Assembly (NCBI GenBank): GCA_902774215.1
Contig: CACYHU010000050.1
Location: 16,664-80,663, forward strand
Reading direction: 5' to 3'
DNA: 64,000 nt
Origin: an uncultured Chloroflexota bacterium
GTDB lineage: Bacteria > Chloroflexota > Anaerolineae > Anaerolineales > Anaerolineaceae
Made by a program: the position numbers and the translations under genes. Shown in pieces: positions 39,071 to 48,421 of the stretch. Under the pieces are notes generated by a model. That model had not been told where the DNA came from. It did no database searches and was given only the letters and a program-made list of their open reading frames with translations. The number at the start of each line of letters is the position of its first letter. Position 1 is the first letter of the stretch.

Positions 39071-39167
39071 CCGGTAAAGCCAATAAAGATACTTTATTAT
39101 TGAAATTTTATACGAAAACTAAAAATCTTGCCTTAATTATTAAGAAAATTTGTGTAGATTTGAATTC

Positions 39168-39195
39168 TTGACGGTATAACAGATTTCATTATAAT
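39168..39195 (+). promoter_or_regulatory. Promoter of the first Fe3+/polyamine-type importer operon
   Basis: TTGACG (39168-39173), 16-base spacer, TATAAT (39190-39195), about 57 bases before the ATG. Confidence 0.7.
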
Positions 39196-39251
39196 TAAAG
39201 CAAGAGGATTATCTCGTTCGTATAATTTCTGAAAAATTCTGGAGGATTTTA

Positions 39252-40427
39252 ATGAAACGTGCTTTATCTTTACTTATTGTTTTTATGCTTTTTCTCACCA
39301 TCAGTGCCGCTGTCATGGCAGAAACGGTTGAAGATGCGCTGAAGGCTGCTGTTTCAATGAGCAATGAAGAACTCTATGAAAAGGCCAAAGAAGAAATCGC
39401 TGCCGGTGCGCAGATGAATTTCTACTCAACCACCAGCTTCGCTGAAAAGGCAGCTTCCAACTTTATGGCTGATTTTCCTGAACTGGCTGATAAAGTCATT
39501 TATGCTGAAATCGATGATGGCGAAACCTACACGATTCTGACAAGCATTATCGGCTCCGGTGTGAAAGATGCCGCTGATATGGCTCTGGTTCAGAACGGTC
39601 CGGATCTCAAGACCTACCTGCTTGATGAAGGCCTTTCCTATTCCTACTTCCCTGAAGCGATGAAGGAAAATGTGGATGAAGCCAACCAGGATCCTGCGGT
39701 CGTGACTTTCATCAACTCCCTGTTTATCTACCACAACGGCAATGGTTCAATCAACCTGAACAATGTCTGGCAGCTGACAGAACCGGAATGGGACGGCAAA
39801 GTCTTCTTCAAAGATCCGACCAAAGAAACAGTGAACCTCAACTTCCTGATGATGCTCACGAGCCCGGAATGGAGCGAACGTCTGGCTAAGGCTTATGAAG
39901 ACTATTATGGGAAACCATTCGAAGCCGGTGAATTCAAGAATGCCGGATACGCATGGATCGACGGATTCCTGAAGAACGTAAACTACACCTATACATCCGC
40001 ATCAAAGATCGCGACCGGTATCGCCTCCGGTAATCCCGGCAACCTCGGCCTGTTTGTCTTCTCAAAACTGCGCAAGGTTGATGAAGCTGACCGCGGTAAC
40101 CTGAGTGTCGTTCAGTTTGAGAACGAAGTGGACGGCTTCTCCGGATTCATGTATCCTATTTATGCAACTGTTGCCAACGATACGGATTGCCCGTATACCT
40201 GTGCGCTTTTCATCAACTACCTGCTTAGTGAAGCCGGTTTTGGCGGTGAAAAGTCCTGGAACTCCAATCAGGGTTACTACTCTCCGAACAAGACCATTCT
40301 CAAACCGGAAGGTCTGGAAGATGAACCGTATGAATACTGGAGCACCCGCCTGGTCTTCGAAGATCTGGAATACATCGATGAAAATTACGCCGATGCTTAT
40401 GAATTCATCGCTGTTCGTGTAGGATAA
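39252..40427 (+). CDS. ABC importer substrate-binding protein, family 1 (Fe3+/polyamine-like)
   Basis: 391 residues. Sec signal peptide with cleavage probably after VMA, residues 21-23; no lipobox. The mature protein begins with a helical TVEDALKAAVSMSNEELYEKA stretch of which only the core DALKAAVSMSNEEL is unusual, then the SBP family-1 fold: NFYSTTSFAEKAASNF, WDGKVFFKDP, an NLGLFVFSKL strand and a C-terminal EYIDENYAD. It captures an unidentified solute outside the membrane for the fused permease encoded downstream. A strong GGAGG precedes the ATG. The codon usage is C-rich, consistent with high expression. Confidence 0.85.
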   Translation: MKRALSLLIVFMLFLTISAAVMAETVEDALKAAVSMSNEELYEKAKEEIAAGAQMNFYSTTSFAEKAASNFMADFPELADKVIYAEIDDGETYTILTSIIGSGVKDAADMALVQNGPDLKTYLLDEGLSYSYFPEAMKENVDEANQDPAVVTFINSLFIYHNGNGSINLNNVWQLTEPEWDGKVFFKDPTKETVNLNFLMMLTSPEWSERLAKAYEDYYGKPFEAGEFKNAGYAWIDGFLKNVNYTYTSASKIATGIASGNPGNLGLFVFSKLRKVDEADRGNLSVVQFENEVDGFSGFMYPIYATVANDTDCPYTCALFINYLLSEAGFGGEKSWNSNQGYYSPNKTILKPEGLEDEPYEYWSTRLVFEDLEYIDENYADAYEFIAVRVG

Positions 40428-40445
40428 AACATTTATAAATCATTT

Positions 40446-40479
40446 ATCAGGTCATCCTGGTTTGGGATGACCTGATATT
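40446..40479 (+). terminator. Terminator/attenuator between SBP and permease genes
   Basis: ATCAGGTCATCC (about 40446-40457) and GGGATGACCTGAT (40464-40475) arms followed by ATTTT. It sits in the 129-base gap between SBP and permease and should limit permease expression. Confidence 0.82.
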
Positions 40480-40556
40480 TTAAGCAGATGTCAATTTCCG
40501 GTTTATTTAGCAGAAATTATCCGGAAACCGGACACTGACAGCTGGAAGGAGACTTC

Positions 40557-42380
40557 ATGACACAGAATTATCAGGAAGTAAATAAAGAACCGCTGAAATA
40601 CCGCATAAAGGCTTTCTTTGCAAAACCGGCAAACATCCTGCTGGTGATTTTCCTGGTGACGTTGATCGTCCTGTCACTGATCCCTTTAATCACCATGCTT
40701 TCCAATATGTTCACGGTTCATATTGGTACAGAAAAAAAGCTTTACCGCCTCGAGGTTGGTTCCTTTACGCTGAAGCATTTTCAGCGGCTTTTTGCCGGAG
40801 ATGACTGGAGCCGTGTTAATTTCTGGACGCCGCTGCTGAATTCCTTTATCGTTGCCTGCGGTTCCGGTGTCCTTGGCATCGTTGTCGGCGGAACGGTAGC
40901 CTGGTTTATCACACGGTCGGATCTGAAATGCAAAAGCTTTATATCATCGGTATTTGTATTTCCTTACATGATGCCGGCATGGACTTTGGCACTTTTCTGG
41001 ACGAATATGTTCCAAAACAGCAAAGTCGGAGGCGGTAATATCGGGATGGTTGAATCTGTCTTCGGTATATGTATGCCGGAATGGTTCGTTTACGGAATTT
41101 TCCCGATGATCATCGTTATCGGTCTGCATTATTCACCTTTCGCTTACCTGCTGATCGGCGGTATTCTAAAGAACATGGATGCCACGCTTGAAGAAAGTGC
41201 GACGATACTGAAAGCATCACGTTGGACCATCATTAAACGTATTACGGTGCCGATCGTCGTTCCTGCGATCCTTTCTACGTTTCTGCTGATCTTTTCATCC
41301 GGCTTCAGTTCATACACTGTGCCGGTATTTCTCGGTTCTGCGGTGAAAATGTTCACGCTTTCCACCAAGATGAGGGCACTCATACAGGCCGGATACCAGG
41401 GACAGGGGTACATCATTGCTTTTGTTTCCATTGCCATGGGATGCTTCATTTTGGGGATCAACCAGTGGTTTACCGGTAAACGGAAGTCTTTCACAACAGT
41501 CACCGGTAAATCCGGACAGGTTTCACTGGTGAAGCTGCGCGGGGCAAACTGGCCGATTTCGATCTTCATGATCATCTTTACAATATTTTTCGCTATTGTT
41601 CCGCTGATCTCCTTCGCTCTGGAAAGTATTATCAAGCAGCCGGGAAATTACAGCCTTTCTAATATGACATTGGACTTCTGGATCGGTACAGAAGGATCGA
41701 CCTATGAGACGGGGATGATCTCCGGTATATTGCTGAATCCTACAATGTGGAAAGCGCTCGGGCGGCAGGTGCTGCTGGCATTGGTGGTGGCGATGATAGT
41801 CGGGACCAGCGGCATGCTGATCGGTTATGCCTGTGTTCAGCGGCGCGGTACAAAGCTCTCACAGGCGGTTGAGAGTCTGGCGTTCTTCCCTTACCTGATG
41901 CCGGCCATGTCATTTGGAACGATCTACCTTGCGGTGGCAACGTCGCCTTCGTTCAAATTCCTTTACGGGACATTCGGACTGCTGGTGCTGGTGGCATCTG
42001 TCAAGTTCCTTCCTTTTGCATCTCGGTCCGGGGTCAACAGCATGCTGCAGATCGCTCCTGAGATCGAGGAATCTGCGATAATTTTCGGCACCCCCTGGGT
42101 GAAACGCATGACGCGTATCCTATTCCCGATCCAAAAAAGCTCGATCCTTTCTGGCTATTTGCTGCCGGTAATGTCTGTGATGCGTGAAGTGGCATTGTTT
42201 ACGCTTCTGGTGCCCTATGCACGGTATCTGCTGACGACAATGCTGTTCTCATTTAATGAAACGGGTTACGCGCAATATGGAAGTGCTGTGACACTGCTGA
42301 TAATTGTAGTGATCATTATTATCAACAATCTGACAAACAAGCTTACAGGGGCTTCGTTTGACAAGGGAATCGGAGGGTAA
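40557..42380 (+). CDS. ABC importer permease, two fused channel modules (Fe3+/polyamine type)
   Basis: 607 residues with about twelve membrane helices, i.e. two permease modules in one chain, as in FbpB/ThiP-type transporters. Each half carries its ATPase-coupling loop: EESATILKASRWTIIKRI in the first and EESAIIFGTPWVKRMTRI in the second. The hydrophilic N-terminus (about 1-25) is cytoplasmic. GGAAGGAG lies before the ATG. The gene ends 2 bases before the ATPase gene. It transports the solute delivered by the binding protein encoded at 39252. Confidence 0.92.
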   Translation: MTQNYQEVNKEPLKYRIKAFFAKPANILLVIFLVTLIVLSLIPLITMLSNMFTVHIGTEKKLYRLEVGSFTLKHFQRLFAGDDWSRVNFWTPLLNSFIVACGSGVLGIVVGGTVAWFITRSDLKCKSFISSVFVFPYMMPAWTLALFWTNMFQNSKVGGGNIGMVESVFGICMPEWFVYGIFPMIIVIGLHYSPFAYLLIGGILKNMDATLEESATILKASRWTIIKRITVPIVVPAILSTFLLIFSSGFSSYTVPVFLGSAVKMFTLSTKMRALIQAGYQGQGYIIAFVSIAMGCFILGINQWFTGKRKSFTTVTGKSGQVSLVKLRGANWPISIFMIIFTIFFAIVPLISFALESIIKQPGNYSLSNMTLDFWIGTEGSTYETGMISGILLNPTMWKALGRQVLLALVVAMIVGTSGMLIGYACVQRRGTKLSQAVESLAFFPYLMPAMSFGTIYLAVATSPSFKFLYGTFGLLVLVASVKFLPFASRSGVNSMLQIAPEIEESAIIFGTPWVKRMTRILFPIQKSSILSGYLLPVMSVMREVALFTLLVPYARYLLTTMLFSFNETGYAQYGSAVTLLIIVVIIIINNLTNKLTGASFDKGIGG

Positions 42381-42382
42381 AT

Positions 42383-43378
42383 ATGCCTGAAATCATTCTG
42401 GAAAATGTAACCAAGCGCTTTGATAAATTCGTGGCGGTTGATAATCTTAACCTGAAAATCGAAGACCGGGGATTTGTGACCCTGCTGGGACCCTCCGGCT
42501 GCGGGAAAACCACGACACTTCGTATGATCGCGGGGCTTGAGACACCTACGACAGGACGGATCCTGATTGACGGTCAGCCGGTTTACGATTCATCAAAAGG
42601 GATCAACCTGCCGCCGAACAAACGTGATATCGGCTTCCTGTTTCAAAACTACGCACTCTGGCCGCATATGACGGTTTTTGAAAATATTTCCTTCGGTCTC
42701 GAGATGCTGAAGTGGGACAAGGCGCGGATAAGAAAGCGTGTTGATGAGCTGCTTGCCCTTCTTCGCATCGAACAATTTGAGAAGCGTTACCCAGCGGAGC
42801 TTTCAGGCGGGCAGCAGCAGCGTGTGGCGATCGCAAGGACACTGGCGCCGAGCCCAAAGGTGCTGTTCATGGATGAACCGCTCTCCAACCTCGATGCGAA
42901 GCTGAGACAGGAAATGCGGGCGGAGCTAAAGCGTCTGCATTCCGATACCAACAGCACTTTTGTCTATGTTACGCATGACCAGCTGGAAGCGATGACTCTT
43001 TCGACGCGTGTCTGCCTGATGGAAAACGGCTTGCTGCAGCAATATGATCCGCCGCTCACGGTTTACAATAAACCGGCGAACCGCTTCGTGGCAAGTTTTG
43101 TCGGCCCGGACCAGATGATCATTGGTGTCCGTCCTGAATTTATGCCGATCAAAGAAACCGGTCAGATCGAAGGGAGGATTTATTCCACGCTTCCGACAGG
43201 AATGGAAACCACTGTTCAGGTGATATGTGACGGAACAATGCTGACAGGGGTAGTGTTTGGATCTGTAGACTTTCCGATCGATTCCGCTGTTAAATTGGAT
43301 CTTACCGGTGACTCGCTTGTTCTCTTCGATGCCGAAACAGGGAGTGCACTTGGTTACGGGGCAGTACAGTTCAGATAA
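42383..43378 (+). CDS. ABC importer ATPase (FbpC/PotA-like)
   Basis: 331 residues. Walker A GPSGCGKT (about 36-43), Q-loop FQNYALWPH, signature LSGGQQQR, Walker B VLFMDEP, D-loop NLD and switch THDQ are all intact. A shortened C-terminal TOBE-type regulatory domain (about 240-331) contains IIGVRPE. It drives the fused permease encoded immediately upstream, at the cytoplasmic face of the membrane. It is closely related in organisation to the ATPase at 43747-44865, but shorter. Confidence 0.93.
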   Translation: MPEIILENVTKRFDKFVAVDNLNLKIEDRGFVTLLGPSGCGKTTTLRMIAGLETPTTGRILIDGQPVYDSSKGINLPPNKRDIGFLFQNYALWPHMTVFENISFGLEMLKWDKARIRKRVDELLALLRIEQFEKRYPAELSGGQQQRVAIARTLAPSPKVLFMDEPLSNLDAKLRQEMRAELKRLHSDTNSTFVYVTHDQLEAMTLSTRVCLMENGLLQQYDPPLTVYNKPANRFVASFVGPDQMIIGVRPEFMPIKETGQIEGRIYSTLPTGMETTVQVICDGTMLTGVVFGSVDFPIDSAVKLDLTGDSLVLFDAETGSALGYGAVQFR

Positions 43379-43746
43379 TATAAAATAGAAGGGGCTGCCG
43401 CAAATTAAAATTTTGAAAAGCCATCGGGAGGGAGTGCTTCGCAGGGACGCGGAATAAGCGTCAGCTGGGAGCGAAAGTGATTCCCGCGTCCCGGTTAATT
43501 CAGTCGGGGGACGATTATTCAGATGATTTTCCAAAACAAAAAGATGAGCCGTTTTCTGCAGCAATAGCGAGTTATATCTATTAATACAAAAATGAAAGCA
43601 TCTGGGCTAAAACAAACTGGATGCCACCCTCAAAGTATCGGGTGGCATCCATGTGCTAAGCATTCGCTAAATTTCAATGTGTTCAGTTTTCCGGGTACAT
43701 ATTATGTACGACAGCCCTTACTTAAAGAAAATGATTATTCTGGAAT
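43379..43746. other. Intergenic region between convergent importer operons, with two hairpins
   Basis: Holds no gene. GGGACGCGG (from 43444) pairs with a TTCCCGCGTCCC block (43481-43492), and GGATGCCACCC (43619-43629) pairs perfectly with GGGTGGCATCC (43640-43650). The second is a strong hairpin and probably a terminator for one or both operons. The remaining sequence is unremarkable. Confidence 0.6.
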
Positions 43747-44865
43747 TTATTTAAGCACGCGAACACATTGTTCGATGAGTTTCAGAGAGACCTTTTCCCC
43801 TGTTCGGAATCGTTCTGTAAGCTGGGGATTGTAAACCTCAACGATTATCGGCTGACCGTTCAAATCCACTTCATATTCGATTTTCGTTCCGTAATAAGTC
43901 ACCCGATCGATCGTACCCATCAGCGGGCCAGTTTCCTTGCTGAGATGGATCGATTCAGGGCGTATCGTCAGAAAGCAGGGAGCTCCTGCTTCAACACCGG
44001 GCATCACTCCCGGTTTCGGGATAACGAATCTGTTATCTCTGATCTCAACGACGGCTGAATTACCGTCCTTTCCCTTGAAGACGCCTTCAATAAAATTCGC
44101 TTTCCCGATGAAGTTTGCGACAAAACGGTTGACGGGCTGTTCGTAAATCTCATCCGGTGAACCCTGCTGGACAATGTTGCCGTCTTTCATAATGACGACA
44201 CGGTCGGATATTGCCATCGCTTCAGATTGGTCATGCGTGACATAAAGGGACGTGATCCCCAGCCGCTGCTGCAGCGCACGCAGGTCATCGCGCATGCTCT
44301 CACGCAGTTTTGCATCCAGATTGCTCAATGGTTCGTCGAACAGCAATACACTCGGTTCGATAACCACAGCACGGGCAAGCGCGACGCGCTGCTGCTGGCC
44401 GCCTGAAAGCTGATTGGGGAAGCGGCGTTCCATGCCTTTAAGCTGCATCATTTCCATCACTCTTTCCGTACGGCTGATCATCTCATCTTTTGAGACCCTG
44501 GCGACATCCAGACCATAAGCGACATTGTCCCAGACGTTCATATGCGGGAACAGAGCGTAACTCTGAAAAACCATGGAAATTCCGCGTTTATTCGGCGGCA
44601 CTTTGGCTACGTCACGCCCTCCGATCATCACGCTGCCGCTGGTGGGATATTCAAATCCTGATACCATACGGAGTGTGGTCGTTTTACCACAGCCGGAAGG
44701 GCCGAGTAAGGTGACCATTTCACCGTCTTTGATTTCAAGGTTGATATGATTGACAGCTACAAAATCCTTGCCGGTATCAGGCTGCTGAAAAATTTTGGTT
44801 ATGTCTTTTAGAATGACGTTCGAACTCTTTTTGCTGAATTCAGAGGTGTAATTTGCCTGACTCAT
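43747..44865 (-). CDS. ABC importer ATPase (FbpC/PotA-like), second system
   Basis: 372 residues, normal length for PotA/FbpC. Walker A GPSGCGKT, FQSYALFPH, signature LSGGQQQR, Walker B VLLFDEP, NLDAKLR and THDQ are intact, and the full TOBE domain (about 265-372) contains LTIRPESIHL. The ATG overlaps the stop of the upstream permease gene by four bases (ATGA), so the two are translationally coupled. It energises the permease at 44862-46598. Confidence 0.94.
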   Translation of the reverse strand: MSQANYTSEFSKKSSNVILKDITKIFQQPDTGKDFVAVNHINLEIKDGEMVTLLGPSGCGKTTTLRMVSGFEYPTSGSVMIGGRDVAKVPPNKRGISMVFQSYALFPHMNVWDNVAYGLDVARVSKDEMISRTERVMEMMQLKGMERRFPNQLSGGQQQRVALARAVVIEPSVLLFDEPLSNLDAKLRESMRDDLRALQQRLGITSLYVTHDQSEAMAISDRVVIMKDGNIVQQGSPDEIYEQPVNRFVANFIGKANFIEGVFKGKDGNSAVVEIRDNRFVIPKPGVMPGVEAGAPCFLTIRPESIHLSKETGPLMGTIDRVTYYGTKIEYEVDLNGQPIIVEVYNPQLTERFRTGEKVSLKLIEQCVRVLK

Positions 44866-46598
44866 TTATTTTCCTCCGCTTTCTTTACTGATTGCGGCAC
44901 CTTTGATTTCGGTGCAAGCAACAGATTGATCAATGTATTAAATATGCCGATAAATATGAGCAAAATGGCGATCAGCATCGTCACAAAGGCTGAAGCCTGA
45001 CCGTATTTTGCCAGGTCAAACAATCCGTAGATCTTGCTGGTAACCAGTGTCCAGCGCGGTGAAACCAGGAAAATTACGGCGCTGACGGCGGTAATTGCTT
45101 TTGTGAAAGAATAGACAATTCCGGAGAAGAACGCGTTTCTCAGGAGCGGCAGCGTGATCCTGCGGAAAGAATAACCGCTGTTTGCCCCGAGGATGGTAGA
45201 AGCTTCTTCAATGGAATTGTCGATTTGCAAAAGCGTGGTCGTACCGGATTCAATTGCGACAGGCATATTTCGGAAAGTAAAGACAATGACAAGAATTGCT
45301 GCCGTACCGGTCAGAAGGATCGGTTTCGTGTTGAATGCCAGAATATAGGAGATACCCAAAACCGTACCTGGAACAGCGAACATCAGCACAGAAGAGACCT
45401 CGATAAATTTTTTGCCGTAATAATCCCGTTTGGCGGTGATGTAGGCAATGATCATGCCCAGCATACCGCCGATGATTGCGGAAATAACTGCCAGAATGAT
45501 CGAATTTTCAAGGCTCCCGAATCCATACTGAAGCGCACGGCGGTATTGATCCAGTGTCAAAGAGAAATCAATGCCCCAGGTGCGGACGAATGAGCCGTAA
45601 ATTACCGTACCGTAGAACATCAAAATGACAACTGAAAAAAGCATGCAGATTATGAACAGGGGCCATTTAATATGAGCTTCTTCGATCATTTTCCGGGCTT
45701 GTGTGGGTTTGCCGGTCACTGTGACGAAACTCTTCTTGTTGACCCAGTATTTATTGAGCAGGTAAGCGATGACAGCAGGGACCAGCAGCAGTATCGCAAG
45801 CACAGAACCCTTTCGCATATCATAGCTCCCGGTAATGATGTTATAAACCTCAATAGAAAGCGTCGTGTATTCTCCGCCGATCGTGGCCGGATTGGAAAAG
45901 TCTTCAAGCGACTGGATGAACACAAGCAGTGCTCCTGAAATGATGCCGGGCAGGGACAGCGGGAATGTCACTGACCAGAAGGTCTTCCATCTGCCGGCAC
46001 CCATGTTGCAGGCGGCATCCTCCACAGAAGCATCGATCGAAGATAAAATTCCTGACAAAGTCAGATAGGCAATCGGGAAAAAGCTCATCACCTGAACAAC
46101 GATCAGGCTTGGCATGCCATAAACGTTGTTTCCCTTGATGCCGAGAAGATTTTTTGTGATAAGTCCCTGTTTCCCGAAAAGAAAGATAACAGACAAACTG
46201 AGCACAAAAGGCGGTGATAAGATCGGCAGGGTGGCGATGGTTCTCAGAAAGCCTTTCATGGGAACGTTGACCCGGGTGATCGTATAGGCAAATATATAAC
46301 CGATCGTTGTAGCCAGCAGGGCAACGATCAGTCCTAGCAGCATGGTTCTTCCAAAAACCTTTAAATATCTCGATGAAGTTACAATGTTCCTGAGATTTTC
46401 TATTGAAAAACCACCGGTTTCATCGGTCAGACTGAAGATGAAAACTTTAACCAGAGGATATACCACAAACAATAGAAGCAGAATGATCGTTGCTATGACG
46501 GCGAAAAGCAAAATCGGCTGCCGCAAAATGGTTTTGGTATCGTTTATGCGTTTCATTTGAGCGGCGGATTTTCCCGGACCGTCTGAGGTAACTTCCAT
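44862..46598 (-). CDS. ABC importer permease, two fused channel modules, second system
   Basis: 578 residues from ATG 46598, just after GGGGGGA; an in-frame ATG at 46610 lacks a ribosome site. About twelve membrane helices form two permease modules. Coupling loops are EDAACNMGAGRWKTFWSV and EEASTILGANSGYSFRRI. The chain ends in a Lys-rich cytoplasmic tail. It is a paralogue of the permease at 40557-42380, transcribed toward it. Confidence 0.92.
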   Translation of the reverse strand: MEVTSDGPGKSAAQMKRINDTKTILRQPILLFAVIATIILLLLFVVYPLVKVFIFSLTDETGGFSIENLRNIVTSSRYLKVFGRTMLLGLIVALLATTIGYIFAYTITRVNVPMKGFLRTIATLPILSPPFVLSLSVIFLFGKQGLITKNLLGIKGNNVYGMPSLIVVQVMSFFPIAYLTLSGILSSIDASVEDAACNMGAGRWKTFWSVTFPLSLPGIISGALLVFIQSLEDFSNPATIGGEYTTLSIEVYNIITGSYDMRKGSVLAILLLVPAVIAYLLNKYWVNKKSFVTVTGKPTQARKMIEEAHIKWPLFIICMLFSVVILMFYGTVIYGSFVRTWGIDFSLTLDQYRRALQYGFGSLENSIILAVISAIIGGMLGMIIAYITAKRDYYGKKFIEVSSVLMFAVPGTVLGISYILAFNTKPILLTGTAAILVIVFTFRNMPVAIESGTTTLLQIDNSIEEASTILGANSGYSFRRITLPLLRNAFFSGIVYSFTKAITAVSAVIFLVSPRWTLVTSKIYGLFDLAKYGQASAFVTMLIAILLIFIGIFNTLINLLLAPKSKVPQSVKKAEENK

Positions 46599-46635
46599 AA
46601 ATCCCCCCATAACTGAAAATACATTGTTTTGATTG

Positions 46636-46668
46636 AAAGGCTCCCTTCCGAAAAAGGAGGGGAGCCCG
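46636..46668 (-). terminator. Attenuator-like hairpin between SBP and permease genes, second system
   Basis: GGCTCCC (46639-46645) and GGGAGCC (46660-46666) arms, followed on the minus strand by TTTCAAT. It is the third SBP/permease gap in the window holding such a hairpin. Confidence 0.6.
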
Positions 46669-46753
46669 GATTTATTGTTTCAAAGTTAATTTGAGCATAC
46701 TGCCTGTCAGAATGATCTTTGCCTGACAGCTGCTCACTGACAGCTGAAACCGG

Positions 46754-47776
46754 TTAGGATTCGGGCTTTGCTACGATGCGGTTTTCAAATTCTTCGCAGT
46801 ACATTTTCTTGTTATTGGAAGCCCAGACGGCATCGTAATCGATGACCGGAACCTGATCAAGCGTGACAAGACCGTCGGCAACAGGGGCCTTTGTGTTGGT
46901 CGGCACTCGGAAAGAGTCATTTTCGGCATAGGAACCCTGTCCGTCAATGGAGCAGATCCAGTCGATGAAGCGTTTGGCGTTTTCCTGTTCGTCCGCGGGA
47001 CCGTTTTTGATCAGGGCAACAGCACCGACTTCGAAGCCTGTACCGTCTTCAGGGAAGGACAACGCAATATGATAGCCTTCCGGAGTAAGCTGCAGCGCGT
47101 CGTGAGAGAATGTCAGCGCGATTGCGGCTTCGCCAAGAGCAACAGCGTTCGGGGCAGCGGAACCGGATTTGGTGTACTGGCTCATATTTTCGCTAAGCTT
47201 GCCGAGGTAATCCCAGGCGCGTTCTTCGCCCATGAGCTGGATCAGGGTCGCGAGAACTGTGTAGGCGGTACCGGAGGTTGCCGGATGGGCCATGATGATT
47301 TCACCCTTGTATTTTTCATCAAGCAGATCTTCCCAGGTCTTCGGGAAATCATAACCGTTTTCATCGAACCAGTCAGTGTTGCAGGCGAAAGCGATGCAGC
47401 CGACATAGATCGGGTTCCAGGTTCCGGTCGGGTCCAGATAGGTCTCAGGAGTATTGACCAGTTCAACAGACTGGTAGGGTTCGAACAGTCCGCGGTCAAC
47501 TGCGGCAATGTAGTTATCGGTTGAGCCGCCGAACATCAAAGCAGCCTGCGGGTTTTCCTTTTCTGCTTCGACACGGGTGAGCATTTCACCTGCGGACAGA
47601 CGGATATAATCGATCTGGATACCTGTTTCCTGTGTAAACTTGTTGAAGTAATAAATTACTTCACTCTCAGGAAAAGCGGTGTAAATTGTCAGTTTGTTGC
47701 TGTCAGCGAATGCGGCAGATGTCATGATCATGAGTAAAGCGATCAGACAAATAAGGATTGAATAAATACGTTTCAT
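46754..47776 (-). CDS. ABC importer substrate-binding protein, second system (Fe3+/aminoethylphosphonate type)
   Basis: 340 residues from ATG 47776, which follows GAAAGGG and begins a proper signal peptide (MKRIYSILICL, cleavage about AFA-DS). The in-frame upstream ATG at 47851 would add 25 residues that break the signal peptide and was rejected. Features of the FbpA/PhnS-like branch are GGSTDNYIAAVDRGLFEPY, W-N-P-IYVG and a C-terminal FIDWICSIDGQ. It binds an unidentified ion or small anion outside the membrane. First gene of a three-gene operon that mirrors 39252-43378. Confidence 0.88.
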   Translation of the reverse strand: MKRIYSILICLIALLMIMTSAAFADSNKLTIYTAFPESEVIYYFNKFTQETGIQIDYIRLSAGEMLTRVEAEKENPQAALMFGGSTDNYIAAVDRGLFEPYQSVELVNTPETYLDPTGTWNPIYVGCIAFACNTDWFDENGYDFPKTWEDLLDEKYKGEIIMAHPATSGTAYTVLATLIQLMGEERAWDYLGKLSENMSQYTKSGSAAPNAVALGEAAIALTFSHDALQLTPEGYHIALSFPEDGTGFEVGAVALIKNGPADEQENAKRFIDWICSIDGQGSYAENDSFRVPTNTKAPVADGLVTLDQVPVIDYDAVWASNNKKMYCEEFENRIVAKPES

Positions 47777-47952
47777 GTTTTTCCCTTTCATTATAAATAA
47801 ATTTGGACCGCCGGCGCGGCTCAGTACAGTGATAATAAAACCGCTGTACATAACTTAATTATCTTATTATTTGATAATTTATTTGTCAAGTGGCATTTAT
47901 AGCGAAAAAATAAACATTTGTCATAATTAACATTAATTCTGCCGAAAATGAG

Positions 47953-48000
47953 AAGAGACCTGCCGCGTACCGTTTGCAGCGGCAGTGGCAGGTCTCTTCA
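47953..48000 (-). terminator. Terminator of the giant adhesin gene
   Basis: AAGAGACCTGCC and GGCAGGTCTCTT form a perfect 12-bp stem just after the stop codon. Confidence 0.75.
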
Positions 48001-48013
48001 CGATTGAGTATGA

Positions 48014-48421
48014 TTAATGGATCGGTGCTGCGGCGATAATGCGGCGGTTCTGGTAACCGCCGTTTGGCCGCTCGTCTTCACAGGTGAGCATCGTAAGGGA
48101 ATGATCGTTCATTTCGACAATGCGGTTGAGCCCAGCGAAGTCGGTCTCATCGATTTTTTCATTCGCATAGACCTGGAAGATCAGCAGGTTGTTATCCTGA
48201 TCCGTGACAAAGATACGGTCACCGATCTCGACCTGCTGAAGGAGCGCGAACGGACCGGGGGCAGTGGTGTTGAGATGGTTGTGTCCGGTAATAACGGACG
48301 GACCTTCACCCGGCATCGCATAGCCTTCCAGCAAACCGGCGTCATAACCCAGCCAGGTGACCGGATATGAACCGTTGTCTGACGGCACCTCGACGATTTC
48401 GGTAATAACGTCCAGTGTCGG
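48014..48421 (-). other. Sortase catalytic domain within the giant adhesin
   Basis: The domain starts at the LQIPTLDV segment and ends at the protein C-terminus. Sortase landmarks are in order: IP-x-L-x-V first strand, WLGYDAGLLEGYAMPGEG, catalytic His in ITGHNH, a IGDRIFVTDQDN hairpin, catalytic Cys in LTCED, and catalytic Arg in NRR. All three catalytic residues are present. It resembles the compact class E/F-type sortases. No lone sortase gene is present elsewhere in the window. Confidence 0.88.
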
